A stretch of 64,000 nucleotides of DNA from Pascua guehoae (Eukaryota > Basidiomycota > Tremellomycetes > Trichosporonales > Trichosporonaceae): NCBI GenBank assembly GCA_001600415.1, contig BCJX01000015.1, positions 3,382-67,381 on the forward strand, given 5' to 3'. A program made the position numbers and the translations under genes. The notes beneath the pieces are model-generated. The model was not told the DNA's origin. It saw nothing but the letters and a program-made list of their open reading frames with translations, and did not search any database. Shown here piece after piece: positions 45,150 through 54,873 of this stretch (its first letter is position 1; each line of letters opens with the position of its first letter).

Positions 45150-45712
45150 TGGTCTGTCCACCTACCTTCGTTCTATGCGCCGTCCTTCCCGAAAACCTTC
45201 CGGCAGAGCCTCTCCTGACGCCCCAGGTCAATGTCGGACCTGACTCCCTTTGACCCGCATTGGACGAAATCGTCTGGGCACTTGGTCTGAAGGTCGACCT
45301 GGGCGAGACCCACGAGGTCGCGACATGTTGACAGGGAGACAATGTTTAGAGATATACGGTCGGGGAGGGGCCCAACCTCGACAGCGCGCCGTGGCTGGGC
45401 AGCGTCGTGCGTCCCAGCAGGTGTGGAGGAATTCGATCGACACCCACGAGGGTGAGCTTGATGGATGGGGAGGGGAACGACCTCGGGAGCTGGGAGATCT
45501 TCAGCGCAATGGCCCTAGACAGGAGCAGCGAGTCCCGAAGGATCCCCAGCGGTCGCTCCTTGAATGGCTGGGCGGGCGCGCTCCAACCCGGTATGACCAT
45601 GGGGTGTCACGTCGGTGAAGACACAGACTACGTGCTTGAGCCCGCCCTCGAACCAGCTTATGAGGGCTTTGAATCCTTGCCCCGATAGTGTACGGAACGG
45701 CGGGTCGTAATG
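45150..45712 (-). pseudogene. Truncated F-box-like paralogue
   Basis: Minus-strand frames carry pieces homologous to the C-terminal half of the intact neighbour: LKHVVCVFTDVTP against LTHLTCIFTNTTP, PLGILRDSLLL against PLGLLGDYVAL, and KLTLVGVDRIPPHLL against QVTLVGAEDIPARLL. The pieces lie in more than one frame and a stop follows at about 45346. There is no F-box-like N-terminus. It is therefore a decayed tandem copy of the gene at 45921-47051. Confidence 0.7.
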
Positions 45713-45920
45713 AACGCTCAGAACCCATTTCTGGATCCAGAAGTCGGGAGTGAAGCCGCTAGGGGGGGACCTGGGGCGATGGCGCGGTGGCGATTCGACA
45801 CAGCTTCACGCGCCGAATCACTACGTTCGCCACTTTTTGTTTTTGTCATTCATCCTCCGCAAGATGTCGTCATGCCCTTCCATGCCTATCCTAGACTGTC
45901 CTTTCGAATTGAGGATACCC

Positions 45921-47051
45921 TTAAAACCCTCCAACGTCGTCGTAAAGTTGACCGTCTGTCGAGTAGACACGGGGAGGGGGAATAGACGAGGGACACACCG
46001 TCTCGAGCTCGTACTGCTCCGGCCCAACTTGGGTACGATACTCGTCGTGTGAGAGAAGGTTGAGGGGGTGCATGGCGCGCAAGGGGCTAAAATGCGCGGT
46101 GATTGCTTCGAGCAGCTCTTCCCGTGTCGGCTCCACATCGAGATGGAGAAGGCGAGCGGGTATATCCTCTGCGCCGACAAGGGTGACTTGGATGGGCGCC
46201 CAGCCACCTCTTTGCTGTCTGACGACACGTGGGAGAGACTTGAGGAGCGCCACATAATCGCCAAGGAGACCCAGCGGGCTATTTTCGTTGACCCCAGGGC
46301 CCAAACGGCCCGACGGTGTTGCAAGCCCGGGGGTTGTGTTGGTGAAAATGCAGGTGAGGTGTGTGAGACGCCCAGTCGCAGCCACGTCCACGGCGAGAAT
46401 GGTCTGAAACAACGGTAGATCATCCTTCTCGAGCCCATAGTGGACACTGATTACCCACTTCTGGGTCTCATAAGGTGGTGCATATAGGCTCCCGAAGGGA
46501 GTGAGCGATGACCAGTCGAACTTGGCATGGAGAAGGATGAAGTCGATGTACGTCGCGGCGGGAATATCTATTCGTTGGAGGCGGGCACGACGCACGGTAT
46601 CGAAAGCGAGCTCCTTTGTAGCGGGGCCACCAAGCAAGCTGATTAAGACATCCACTGAGTTACAGGGCGCAATGGTATGCTCGATTTCACAAAACGGAAA
46701 CCTGAACCAACGGGGCTTGGGGTAAGGTGAGAGAAACGCGTCGATAATACGAATGCGTTTCTGCATGGTTTTGATCCATGGAGTGGCCATGTCGGTCTGG
46801 TAGCGGCCAAAACGCCAAGAGAGGGGTGCAAGCTGCAGCTGTGCGCGCACACTGGGTCCTTCAATCTGCGTCTCAAATACCGAAGTGTCGTCATCAATAT
46901 CCTTGACAACGATATGACCGAGCCGTGCCACGTCGATCCTATCCCGGAGCTCCTTTGATGTTGCGCGGAGAACGAGAAGAGACTCGGGTGGCGCACAGGT
47001 GAGGATCAGGTCGAAAATATGCGGGGAAGCGGACGAATCGATGACTGCCAT
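45921..47051 (-). CDS. F-box-like protein (same family as 24-27 kb)
   Basis: A single exon from ATG 47051 encodes 376 aa. The N-terminus (ASPHIFDLILTCAPPESL, then LRATSKELRDRID) is F-box-like and is followed by HIVVKD, as in the paralogues. The C-terminal half holds LTCIFTNTTP and QVTLVGAEDIPARLL, diagnostic for this local family. Residues 60-250 are unlike any domain I know. The family occurs as two pairs in this window, 20 kb apart and on opposite strands. It may recruit substrates to an SCF ligase, by analogy with F-box proteins only. Confidence 0.75.
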   Translation of the reverse strand: MAVIDSSASPHIFDLILTCAPPESLLVLRATSKELRDRIDVARLGHIVVKDIDDDTSVFETQIEGPSVRAQLQLAPLSWRFGRYQTDMATPWIKTMQKRIRIIDAFLSPYPKPRWFRFPFCEIEHTIAPCNSVDVLISLLGGPATKELAFDTVRRARLQRIDIPAATYIDFILLHAKFDWSSLTPFGSLYAPPYETQKWVISVHYGLEKDDLPLFQTILAVDVAATGRLTHLTCIFTNTTPGLATPSGRLGPGVNENSPLGLLGDYVALLKSLPRVVRQQRGGWAPIQVTLVGAEDIPARLLHLDVEPTREELLEAITAHFSPLRAMHPLNLLSHDEYRTQVGPEQYELETVCPSSIPPPRVYSTDGQLYDDVGGF

Positions 47052-48029
47052 GTTGTTGAGGCGGAGGGCGTGGAAACGAGTGAAGTGTGCAGAGACGAGC
47101 GGATTGAGATGGTAAAGAGTGGCGGTTGCAGGACTGCCGGGATGCTGAAGGTCTGAGGACCAAAGCTAGAAGACGGGTGGAGTGGGGGGATTGAGGAAAA
47201 GGGAAGACGCAGAAGCAGACCACCACAATGTGACCACAATAATGTAATGAGCATGGATGCCAAGAATGGCGATGACTGCAGGAGTGTGAGACGGGGACGC
47301 AACAGGCACGGGCCCCCACAGACTGACGTCAGGCATCAAAGAGCGGCCGCTCCATATGCCAGTTACATTGGTACACCCCCATGCACCCCCGTGACGGGAC
47401 AGGCATGGCGTTCGATTCCCCCTCAAAGGCGACAAAAATCTGCGTTGGGAAAACCATTAAGATTAAGCACATTGTATACATTTTCATCGGACGGGTGGCC
47501 TAATGGTGAAGACGCCCATTGCACTTTCGGGTGTCCCCTGATCCGGGGGGCGCGCGTTCGGATCCTAGCCATGCCCCTTCTGTCTTTCAGGTCAGTTGGG
47601 CACTGCTTCAGGCATGGTACGGAGGACATGATGAACTGCCCCCACCCAATATTTTTGCTTTTGTTCACCGCCATGCATGCATGGGTGGGTATCTTTTTAG
47701 AGGCAGACGGATGCATGAAGGGGCTCGAGTGATGGGGGTGGCAACGGAATCAAACACCCGCAGAACACCACGTGGCTTCCCCGGTATGAGTGTGGCACTT
47801 ATTATGACTTGGTTGAATCTTCACCACCGCTACACAGGACGTGATGATAGCAGTGTTTCCTTTCAACTAAACCCCCAGCCATCATTGCTGGCCAATATTC
47901 CATGCTATCCGAAAGTCGATGCCATCAAGACTGCTGGACAGATTACCACGGGACCCATTTTGCCTCAGGCTACATTAGGGAATGTCATTTGCCACCGACA
48001 TCTAGACTCGGACCCTATCTGAACGTCTA
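47052..48029. other. Intergenic, tRNA-like box elements but no gene
   Basis: About 980 bp. Two places resemble tRNA pol III boxes: a B-box-like GGCGTTCGATTCC near 47408 and an A/B pair near 47491-47571 (GGTGGCCTAATGG, GCGTTCGGATCC). Neither folds into a tRNA. Open frames are short shadows. Confidence 0.45.
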
Positions 48030-49190
48030 TATTCAACCTAACCCTCTCACATCATAAGCCTCGATATCATTACCCCTCGAGAATCACGTGAGGACAAAGG
48101 TTGTAAGACAAAAAATGCCGTCGCCAAGGTCAAAGGCAGTACACAGATCGGCGCACGACCGGTGGTCTCAAGAGGGAACACCAAGATCGACACCATGAGA
48201 CTTCCGAAAAAAAAAAAAAAAACACAAATCACACACACTACGTACCAATCGAACCACCTCTCCGTTAGTACTCAAATGAAATACGTCATGCCATCTGCAT
48301 TTTTAATACATACTTGCATTAAACATACACAGCCCTTATCGGCCCAAGGGTAGGATATATACACGCACAGGCGGTCGTTTATAACTTGCTTCAGGACTAC
48401 GTTACGAGAGGCATGGTGGATCACGCCATCAATCCGGAATGACTCAGCCTGTTGCCTTGGAATAGCATTCGAAACGAATCTACGGATTGTTTTCTGTAAC
48501 CCAGCGCGTTTCAGCAGGTGGGTTTCTTTTTATTGCCAGTCGTCAATGTGGAGGCCAAACATTAAAGAAGGCATCAACGACTGAGAGCCGTGTTCACGTA
48601 CAAGATTAAAACATCAAACAAAGAATTAATTCAGCCTAGTACTGTATGGATTTAATATATATATTTATGGGTGGTGCATGATACCCATAAGCAGCCGGAT
48701 TGTTCCGCTTGCTGTTTCGCACCCATTTCCCAGGAGTAGTCTTGATGCTACCAGAAAGCTCATGGAGTTTTACATCGTTCCAAAGTTGGCTTGGGCATTG
48801 GACCGCTTTGCGAGTTGTGGCATTAACCCCACTTCCAACTGCCTAAAGAGGCTTGTAATCTTGCATAGGGAAGGAAAGTACCAAATCGCAAATAATACAA
48901 AAGGAAGGGCACATTGCGCGATAATCACATGGATATCGTTAATTGACAATAGGATGCGTGAGCCTACTATAATTAAGTGTGGCAGAGTGAATGCCCAACC
49001 CGGAAATCCATTTCTCACGCATTTGTCCCCGCTTGTTGTACCTTGTCTTTTCAGCACGCAAAAATGTAACCGCACGTAGGCGCACCAGCACTTAATGTGG
49101 CAGTCTTACCACTTCCCGGGTGCACCTGTAGTAGCATGCTCGTAGCACCCCTGTTTTCAGAAAATTATTTTATTATGTAATCTATCGCCT
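48030..49190. other. AT-rich island
   Basis: Base composition drops visibly from the surrounding roughly 60% GC to perhaps 40% or less, with oligo-A runs (A16 at 48207-48222) and a TATATATATTTA stretch at 48655. The best open frame (48678-49079, 133 codons) has no recognisable homology. It may be an old, mutated transposon, a replication or heterochromatin element, or foreign DNA. No gene is claimed. Confidence 0.7.
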
Positions 49191-49434
49191 CATCATGAGA
49201 TCAGCATGTGTGCAGACGGGTGGTCCACCTTGGGAGAGGGGCGCGACTGGCTCAAAGGAATCGATGTCGCAGATCACCATGACGTCAATCCTTCAAACCC
49301 AGGAGGAGAAGACAACAAATTAACCCTTCGACTGATCAGCTGCCAGCATCCGATGCAGCACACTACCCTACCTCCTAAAGTTGCGCCCCCTGCGCCCCAA
49401 ACTGCACCGTACACTCACAACCCCATCCCAGGCC

Positions 49435-49500
49435 TACCCAAACACTCGTCTATAAAGAGGATCGGCCAGCCCACCATATCTCTCTTCCATTCCAAACACT
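49435..49500 (+). promoter_or_regulatory. TATA promoter module, copy 1
   Basis: TACCCAAACACTCGTCTATAA is followed by a CATATCTCTCTTCCATTC-like initiator stretch. The TATA element at 49451 lies about 107 bp before ATG 49558. Nearly the same module recurs at 50955 and 51205. Confidence 0.65.
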
Positions 49501-49557
49501 TATCACCCTCTCACAATCGACTACTCTACCAACTCAACCACCACACAACACCCCAAC

Positions 49558-50100
49558 ATGATCACAAGCGCCCTCACCAACACGAAGAAAGCGTCGTCCA
49601 CCGCGAACAAATCGAAGTCGTTCGCCAAGTGGGCGGCTTTGGGCAACGCCATCAAGTCCAAGGTCAAGAACATCAAGGCGAAGATAATCAACGTCTTCTC
49701 CAAGACGCATCAGGACCGCAGGGACGAGGATACGACGGTCGACATGGTAACACAACGCCTCGAGGGCTTCGCGATTATCACCGACGAGACTACCACCCCT
49801 CTCTGCGAGTCGGAGGCGAAGCGTGAAGACTACATGACTCTTCACCCTACTGTGAGTTCCTTGCGTTCAACACAACCCATCGTGGCCACAGCTGACTCAA
49901 TAGCGCCTCAGCGAGAAGATTCGCACGTGAGCCTTGTGCGTGCGCCCGTCCCAGCAACTCTGGACCCCTCAGCCAATGCCCCCGCGCGCGCCCGCCTCCA
50001 ACCAGCTGCAGGCGATGCTCTCATTCTCCCCGGGTACGTTCGGGCCCATTCCCGCCACACCGCCGCGCGCAAGCGCCCGCCACCACACTCCCCCGCATGA
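49558..50100 (+). CDS. Lysine-rich hypothetical protein, first member of a local array
   Basis: ATG 49558 opens a frame of 180 codons with no stop to 50100. The first 60 residues are strongly basic and amphipathic (AIKSKVKNIKAKIINVFSK region). Next comes the motif TQRLEGFAIITDETTTPL, which recurs twice downstream. After codon 98 a strong donor (GTGAGT at 49852) suggests an intron to about 49913, so the 3' half of the frame is uncertain. A TATA box precedes the gene. I recognise no family. Candidates range from a secreted or nuclear small basic protein to a non-coding relic; the conserved motif between copies argues for past coding function. Confidence 0.5.
   Translation: MITSALTNTKKASSTANKSKSFAKWAALGNAIKSKVKNIKAKIINVFSKTHQDRRDEDTTVDMVTQRLEGFAIITDETTTPLCESEAKREDYMTLHPTVSSLRSTQPIVATADSIAPQREDSHVSLVRAPVPATLDPSANAPARARLQPAAGDALILPGYVRAHSRHTAARKRPPPHSPA
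49741..49841 (+). repeat. TQRL-FAI motif repeat, copy 1
   Basis: Sequence encoding MVTQRLEGFAIITDETTTPL and the following EAKREDYMTL. It is about 75-80% identical by eye to copy 2. Confidence 0.75.
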
Positions 50101-50194
50101 TAACGCAACGCCTCGAGGACTTTGCCATTATCACCGACCAGACCACCACCCCTCTTCCCGAGTGGGAGGCGAAACATGGAGACTACCTGACTCC
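50096..50194 (+). repeat. TQRL-FAI motif repeat, copy 2
   Basis: Encodes MITQRLEDFAIITDQTTTPL and then EAKHGDYLTP in frame. No ATG-led gene with promoter is seen for this copy; it starts at the very end of the previous frame. Confidence 0.75.
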
Positions 50195-50353
50195 TCGGTC
50201 CTCACAGGCCTTACCAACTCGCCCCTTTGGTAGCCTCCGCTCCCCCCCACTGACGACTGGCGCGACGACCTAGACCGCCAAGGCGACTTCAAGCGCGATT
50301 TGCTGCTCTACGTCACCGACTACCTCTGCATGGAAGGGGACACTACGTCCCTG

Positions 50354-50560
50354 GACATCATTACATAACGCCTCAAGGACTTCGCAATCGTCATCGAGGA
50401 CACGATCCCTCTTCTTCCCCTGCCATCTCTCCAGTGTGGCGGCCACGTTTGCCCGCTATGCAGGCCTCCCGGCGGAGTCGACCGGTCGAAATGCAAGACC
50501 GACTAGCTTCAAGAAGCAGTCAGACGCCAGACGGCCAAGGCCAAGGTCGCCATCATCAAC
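50354..50560 (+). pseudogene. TQRL-FAI motif repeat, copy 3, with stop codons
   Basis: The frame reads DIIT, stop, RLKDFAIVIEDTIPL. The TAA at 50366-50368 stands where copies 1 and 2 have CAA. Further on, AKAKVAIINLLRAHYRD matches the basic helix of the first gene (IKAKIINVFSKTHQDR), after a TAG. So a third copy, with its order rearranged, has decayed. Confidence 0.55.
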
Positions 50561-50954
50561 CTCCTCCGTGCGCACCATTACCGCGACCACTGTGCGGCGC
50601 ATCCTGTGTACGACGACACTATATATTTGTCAAAGTGGCACTTCTGCCACTCTCGCATCCATTTGCCACATAGCGACCATAACGCTGGCCTGCTGTCTAT
50701 ACCGCCATCTATACCGCCATCTATACCGCCGCTCCCTTGTTGTATATAACACTCATACCCTTCTAAATTATTCATGCATCGCTTCTTCTCTCATCTCGAC
50801 ACTATTCGACCCAGTCGTCATCGCCAATCATAGTAATCCGGATCTCTCCGTGTCCGCCTGCCCCGTCTTGGCCCCTCCCGACCCCAGGCTGGCCAACATG
50901 CCCCCCTCCCCCTCCCCTTGTCTAAACTGCAGTGTATACCCACATCCCACCCCA
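50561..50954. other. No supported gene; minor 15-bp repeat
   Basis: An open frame covers 50436-51509, but its composition is low-complexity (His/Leu/Ser/Thr) and it crosses two promoter modules. CATCTATACCGC repeats three times at 50700-50735. Confidence 0.5.
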
Positions 50955-51030
50955 AGGCCACCCAAACACTCGTCTATAAGACCGCCAGCTCACACCATCG
51001 CTCGTTCATTTTATATCTCTCTCCCTCACC
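50955..51030 (+). promoter_or_regulatory. TATA promoter module, copy 2
   Basis: CCACCCAAACACTCGTCTATAA is followed by TTTTATATCTCTCTCCC. Shares 18 consecutive bases with copy 1 (ACCCAAACACTCGTCTATAA core). The nearest ATG (51073) gives only a 10-codon frame, so its gene seems lost. Confidence 0.6.
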
Positions 51031-51204
51031 ACCACCAGCTTTCGCTCCTTCTATACTGTACCACTCACCGCCAATGCCTTTCAGCAGACGGCACCCGATA
51101 CAGTAGACTACGCCTGCCTACACAAACTGCGCCCCTTGCGCGCCTTGCGCCCTTTGCGCTCCTTTCGCTCCTCGTGCCGTTTACGCCCCAAACTGCAGCT
51201 TGCG

Positions 51205-51290
51205 CCCACCCCAGAGCCCCAGAGCCCTTCGTCTATATAAGGAGCTTCCCTCACCGTATCTCTCTTTCATTCAATCATTCTCTCATCTTA
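51205..51290 (+). promoter_or_regulatory. TATA promoter module, copy 3
   Basis: GAGCCCTTCGTCTATATAAGG is followed by CCGTATCTCTCTTTCATTC. About 240 bp upstream of ATG 51472. The initiator-like part is closest to copy 1. Confidence 0.6.
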
Positions 51291-51390
51291 CCTCGCCACC
51301 AGTCGAATCCGACTTGTAGCATCCTCATCGCGATCGATTTACTCGTCCTCTCCATCACAACCCTCGTCCTCACTATCACAACACACCCCC

Positions 51391-51458
51391 TCACCATCCA
51401 CTACCCTCCCATCGCCACTACCTACCTACCCTCCCATCGCCACTACCTACCTACCCTC
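51391..51458 (+). repeat. Tandem duplication in the 5' leader of the 51472 gene
   Basis: CTACCCTCCCATCGCCACTAC is present twice in tandem, with CTACCTAC spacers, directly before ATG 51472. Confidence 0.85.
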
Positions 51459-51471
51459 GGCATCGTTGACC

Positions 51472-53209
51472 ATGTCGACCTCATCGGTGTCCGACTTCCT
51501 CAACGGTAAGGGCAAGATTACTTTCCCGATCCGTCTCCAAAAGAAGATCGCGCTCGAGAAGAAGGAGAAGGAGGAGAAGAAGAAGAACAAGGACGGCACG
51601 ACTGAGGGTAAGAAGCCGCGGGGTTGCATCAACGTTACCACCGGCCTCCTGAACAACAACCCCGGCCTCTTCAGCGAGCCGCCGTCGGTCCCGCGCTCGC
51701 CCTTTGCCTTCCTCGTCGATGGCCCGACCCCGCGGTCGCTGACCGCCTTCGCGACTCGGCCTCGGCCTCCTCTTCTTTCCTCATCGCGTCGCTCCCGCCG
51801 TCGCCCTTCGCCGATTTCCCCTCGTCGTCGCTGCCGGAGGTCACCGCCGACGACTCGTCCGCCGAGGACAACATTGACGAGAGCCTCGTCGAGGAGATCC
51901 TCGGCCAGCTTCTGAACGAGCCGTGGACGTGACCGACTTTGAGGAGCCCACCCTTGAGCAAGCCCCCGCGGCCACCGTTGCCGCCACCAGCATGGGCAAC
52001 AGGCCCCCGTCTCCCCGTCCCATTAGCGTCCTCGCCGCGGCCGCCGTTGCCCCCACCAACATGGGCCACTGGCCCTCGTCTCCCCGCCCGGCTCGCGTCC
52101 TTGCCCCGTCCCCTCTGCGCCGCGTTGCTTCTGCCGCCGCCGAAGACCCCGCAACTGCGCCTGTCGTTGCTCAAGACCCCGCGGTCACCATCGCCGCCGC
52201 CGAAGACTCAGCGACTGCGTCTGCCGTCGTTCAAGCCCCCCGCGGTCGCCGTTGCCGCCGCCACCACCATGGTCACCTGGCCTCCGTCTCCCCGCCCGGC
52301 TCCCGTCCTCGCCGTGTCCCCTCTGCGGCGCGCTGGCCGCCACCAGGCCGCTGCCCGTCTCGAGTCGCCGTCGCCGTCTCGCATTGGTATGCCGCCGTGC
52401 CCGACATGCTCCTCTGCTCCATCTGGGTGTGCGCAATGCCCCCACCTTTTCTACCGCTGCCTCGAGGTAGTCGACTTCGAGACAGCCCCGGTTCTTGGTC
52501 GCCGTCGCCGCGAGGGCGACGACATTGACGGAGAGGAAGGCGCCAACACCAAACACCAAGGGCCCCGTCGGTTGGCGCGAGGAGGAGTCCGAGGACGTAA
52601 ACGCCATCGTGGAGGGTACCGACCTTGCCCTGCCGACGTCACTCCCCTCGCCCCCCCCTGGTAGCAACCCCGACCCGGTGGAATACTACCGCATCCTCGA
52701 GGTTGTCGACCTCGACACTACCCCCGTCCTTGGCCGCCGCCGCCGCGAGACCGACGACGTGGACGGCAACGAGCGAAGCCAGCCAACTCGCGCATCTCCC
52801 CGTCTGCGCGTAAGGGCGCCCCGCACGCGCTCGCCCCGCCTCGCGGCCGTCGAGGCCAGGGGTGAGGACGAGAAGTAGGATGAAGAGAAGGAGGAGGAGA
52901 AAAACGAGCAAAAGAAGAAGGAGCCAAAGAGTAAGGAGAAGGAAGAGGATGAGGAGGTCGACTGGGTACTCGTCGACTACAAGGACGCGCGCGCCCCCTC
53001 GCCAGGCTGACGGGGCCGTCATCACCGCCGACAAGGACGTAACAGTCAAGCTTGGGGAGTCGAAGACTGCGGAGGTCATCCGCATGGCTCGGGAGAGCAT
53101 CCTTCCCTACACGAAGCTCCCCAAATGGTTCGACTCCTTGCGCCGCAAAGCAGGAGGCCGCACCGCTGACGAGGCAACTGAGGTCGCCATGGTCGTCGCG
53201 GCGAACTAA
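51472..53209 (+). pseudogene. Low-complexity hypothetical gene(s), frame-shifted
   Basis: ATG 51472 starts SVSDFLNGKGKITFPIRLQK and a Lys/Glu-rich helix. Protein-like sequence then hops between frames: to about 51730 in the first; then an acidic end (DDSSAEDNIDESLVEEILGQ) to 51932 in the second; Pro/Ala-rich repeats in others; LEVVDxxTxPVLGRRRRE twice (52464-52545 and 52692-52775); and finally a well-formed segment (DKDVTVKLGESKTAEVIRMA) that stops at 53209. Either a multi-exon disordered protein whose introns I cannot place, or a decayed one. The triple promoter upstream and the internal duplications tie it to the 49.5 kb copies. No family is recognised. Confidence 0.45.
51950..52325 (+). 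repeat. Degenerate tandem repeat of about 69 bp
   Basis: Three units coding roughly AATVAATSMGNRPPSPRPISVLA: near 51960, 52029 and 52235, the third displaced. They keep (P/S)SPRPxxVLA. Confidence 0.7.
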
Positions 53210-54151
53210 GGTTGACACGGTGTCCGGCCACGCGTGTTTGGTTGCAGTCTTGCTTCCTTGTCTTCATAGTTGGTGCACATACACGAAATGCAACTCCCAT
53301 ATTATCAATGCGAGAGCGAGCACTCTGAGTAAACAACACGACTGCAACCTATCAACTCAATCTCCTGCGTTATGCCCTCGAAATCTAACAGGTGTTCGGC
53401 TGTTCTTTCGCCACACAAGCTACGACTTAATTCCCCCACAACACATTGCCATCGTTCGCGAGAGGAGGAACAAGTTGACGGGAGGGTTCGCTAACTACAA
53501 GAGTCTCTGTTTCCCTTATATTATAGTCTTGTCCTTGCAGCAATATGAGATACATGCATGCTGCCATGTGTGAATACAGTTCATGTCACAATCGACTGAA
53601 GGAGAGTGGTAGTGCTATGAGGCGGTGTCGGAACAAACCGAGGAAACAATCTATTATATAAAGCGAAGATGCTCGAGATAAACCATGTGGAAGCTGCGTG
53701 GTTTCCAAGTGGCCGGCTACTGGGTGGGGGGAAGGAGACCGAGAAGGAGTGTGTGTGTCTGCGGTGGGGGGCGGCAGGGGTGTGGTGGGGAGGAGAGGTG
53801 AGATGACAGTGTGGGTCTGTGTTGAATTTCTCTGGCACCGCGTAAATTCTTTGTCTTTTTCTTTTGCACATTTCGGTTCCATACAGCTGTATACTCTTAC
53901 ATTCCACTATCGAGCGCCTCTGAAGCTTGTGTGGAGGTTTGGGCGTCTGTCCCGAGGATTCCAAGCCCCTTGAAGGACACAGGAGGACGGTAGAGTACAG
54001 CATCTCCCTCTGCGCAATACCCAGAGAGTAGAACACTTGCAATGGTATTCGCCACACGCCACACACGGCATCCGTGCCTGACGATCATGTGACTTGCCAA
54101 TTTATTACGTCATGACGACACTCTTCAGTCAACTTCGAGGTCGACTTCGCT
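53210..54151. other. Intergenic, no gene seen
   Basis: About 940 bp. 53690-53830 is G-rich on + (CT-rich on -). Open frames are low-quality. CATGTGACTTG and TTACGTCATGACG near 54087-54118 contain a CRE-like TTACGTCA. Confidence 0.5.
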
Positions 54152-54795
54152 ATGTCGCCCAGCTCACCGCCCATCGTCGAGCACGCCATGGCGTTAACCG
54201 TTGACAATGACAACGACGTGCTCGGCTAGCGCGAGTGCACTCTGCCACTCAACCAAGAGACCTACTGCCCTGAGCCTGTGGAGCCGTCCATCGTTGAGCG
54301 CCTGTCAAGCATGTTGGAAGGCGTCGGTGTGGGTCGCGAGGACTGCACGCTGAAGACGAGCGAGGAGTATCTCCCTCTCCACAGCCCAGTGAGTAAACAC
54401 TTCGATGCCTAACACAACACGCCAGAGGTATGGCTGACCAATGTAGCCCATGCACGCTCGCATTTGCCAGAAACCTCGCGCTCAGCGCTTGGTGCGCGGT
54501 GTGCGGAAAATGAGCATTTTTGGCATCCCGCGCACCGACGCCGACGAGTCCGAGGTCAACGCGGCCACTCACACGAAGCAGCCCCGCTAGCGTCCCATGC
54601 TGGGCCATGCCATGGCGGACGTTGCCCCACCATCTCGCCCGTCCAAGGAGGACCACCACCGCAAGTCCGTGGTTAGCCCGCCGTTGTTGACCAGTTTATG
54701 GGCCAGCCTCCCACCCTTGGCATCGACGATGACTCGATGTCGGCGCCAAGGACACCCCGCCTCGCCATCTCGCAATCCACCAGCCCTGTGAGTGT
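54152..54795 (+). pseudogene. Decayed member of the local array, with in-frame stop and poly-A nearby
   Basis: ATG 54152 reads SPPIVEHAMALTVDNDN, meets TAG at 54227-54229, then stays in frame through IVERLSSMLEGVGVG and EEYLPLHSP to a GTGAGT donor at 54391. The exon end resembles that of the 49558 gene (EDYMTLHPT before GTGAGT). After an acceptor (TGTAG at 54448) comes HARICQKPRAQRL. A further segment, GIDDDSMSAPRTPRLA, ends at another GTGAGT at 54788. The repeated exon ends suggest shared ancestry with the 49.5 kb copies. Confidence 0.45.
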
Positions 54796-54841
54796 CTCTC
54801 TTGACGTGTCTGGTCCACCACCAAACGCTCGGAATCGCTAC

Positions 54842-54870
<29 letters not shown>
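54842..54870 (+). repeat. Poly-A tract (29 A)
   Basis: An uninterrupted A29 right after the decayed gene. It could mark retroposition of an mRNA (although introns seem present upstream), the tail of a LINE/SINE, or simple slippage. Confidence 0.9.

Positions 54871-54873
<3 letters not shown>

Noticed and set aside
47491..47571. tRNA-like sequence with A- and B-box-like elements
   Set aside because: The T stem (GCGCG against CCTAG) and the acceptor do not pair, so no tRNA fold is possible. Only the boxes resemble pol III sites.
50436..51509. 357-codon + strand open frame
   Set aside because: Composition is low-complexity and it runs through two promoter modules and UTR-like CT-rich sequence.
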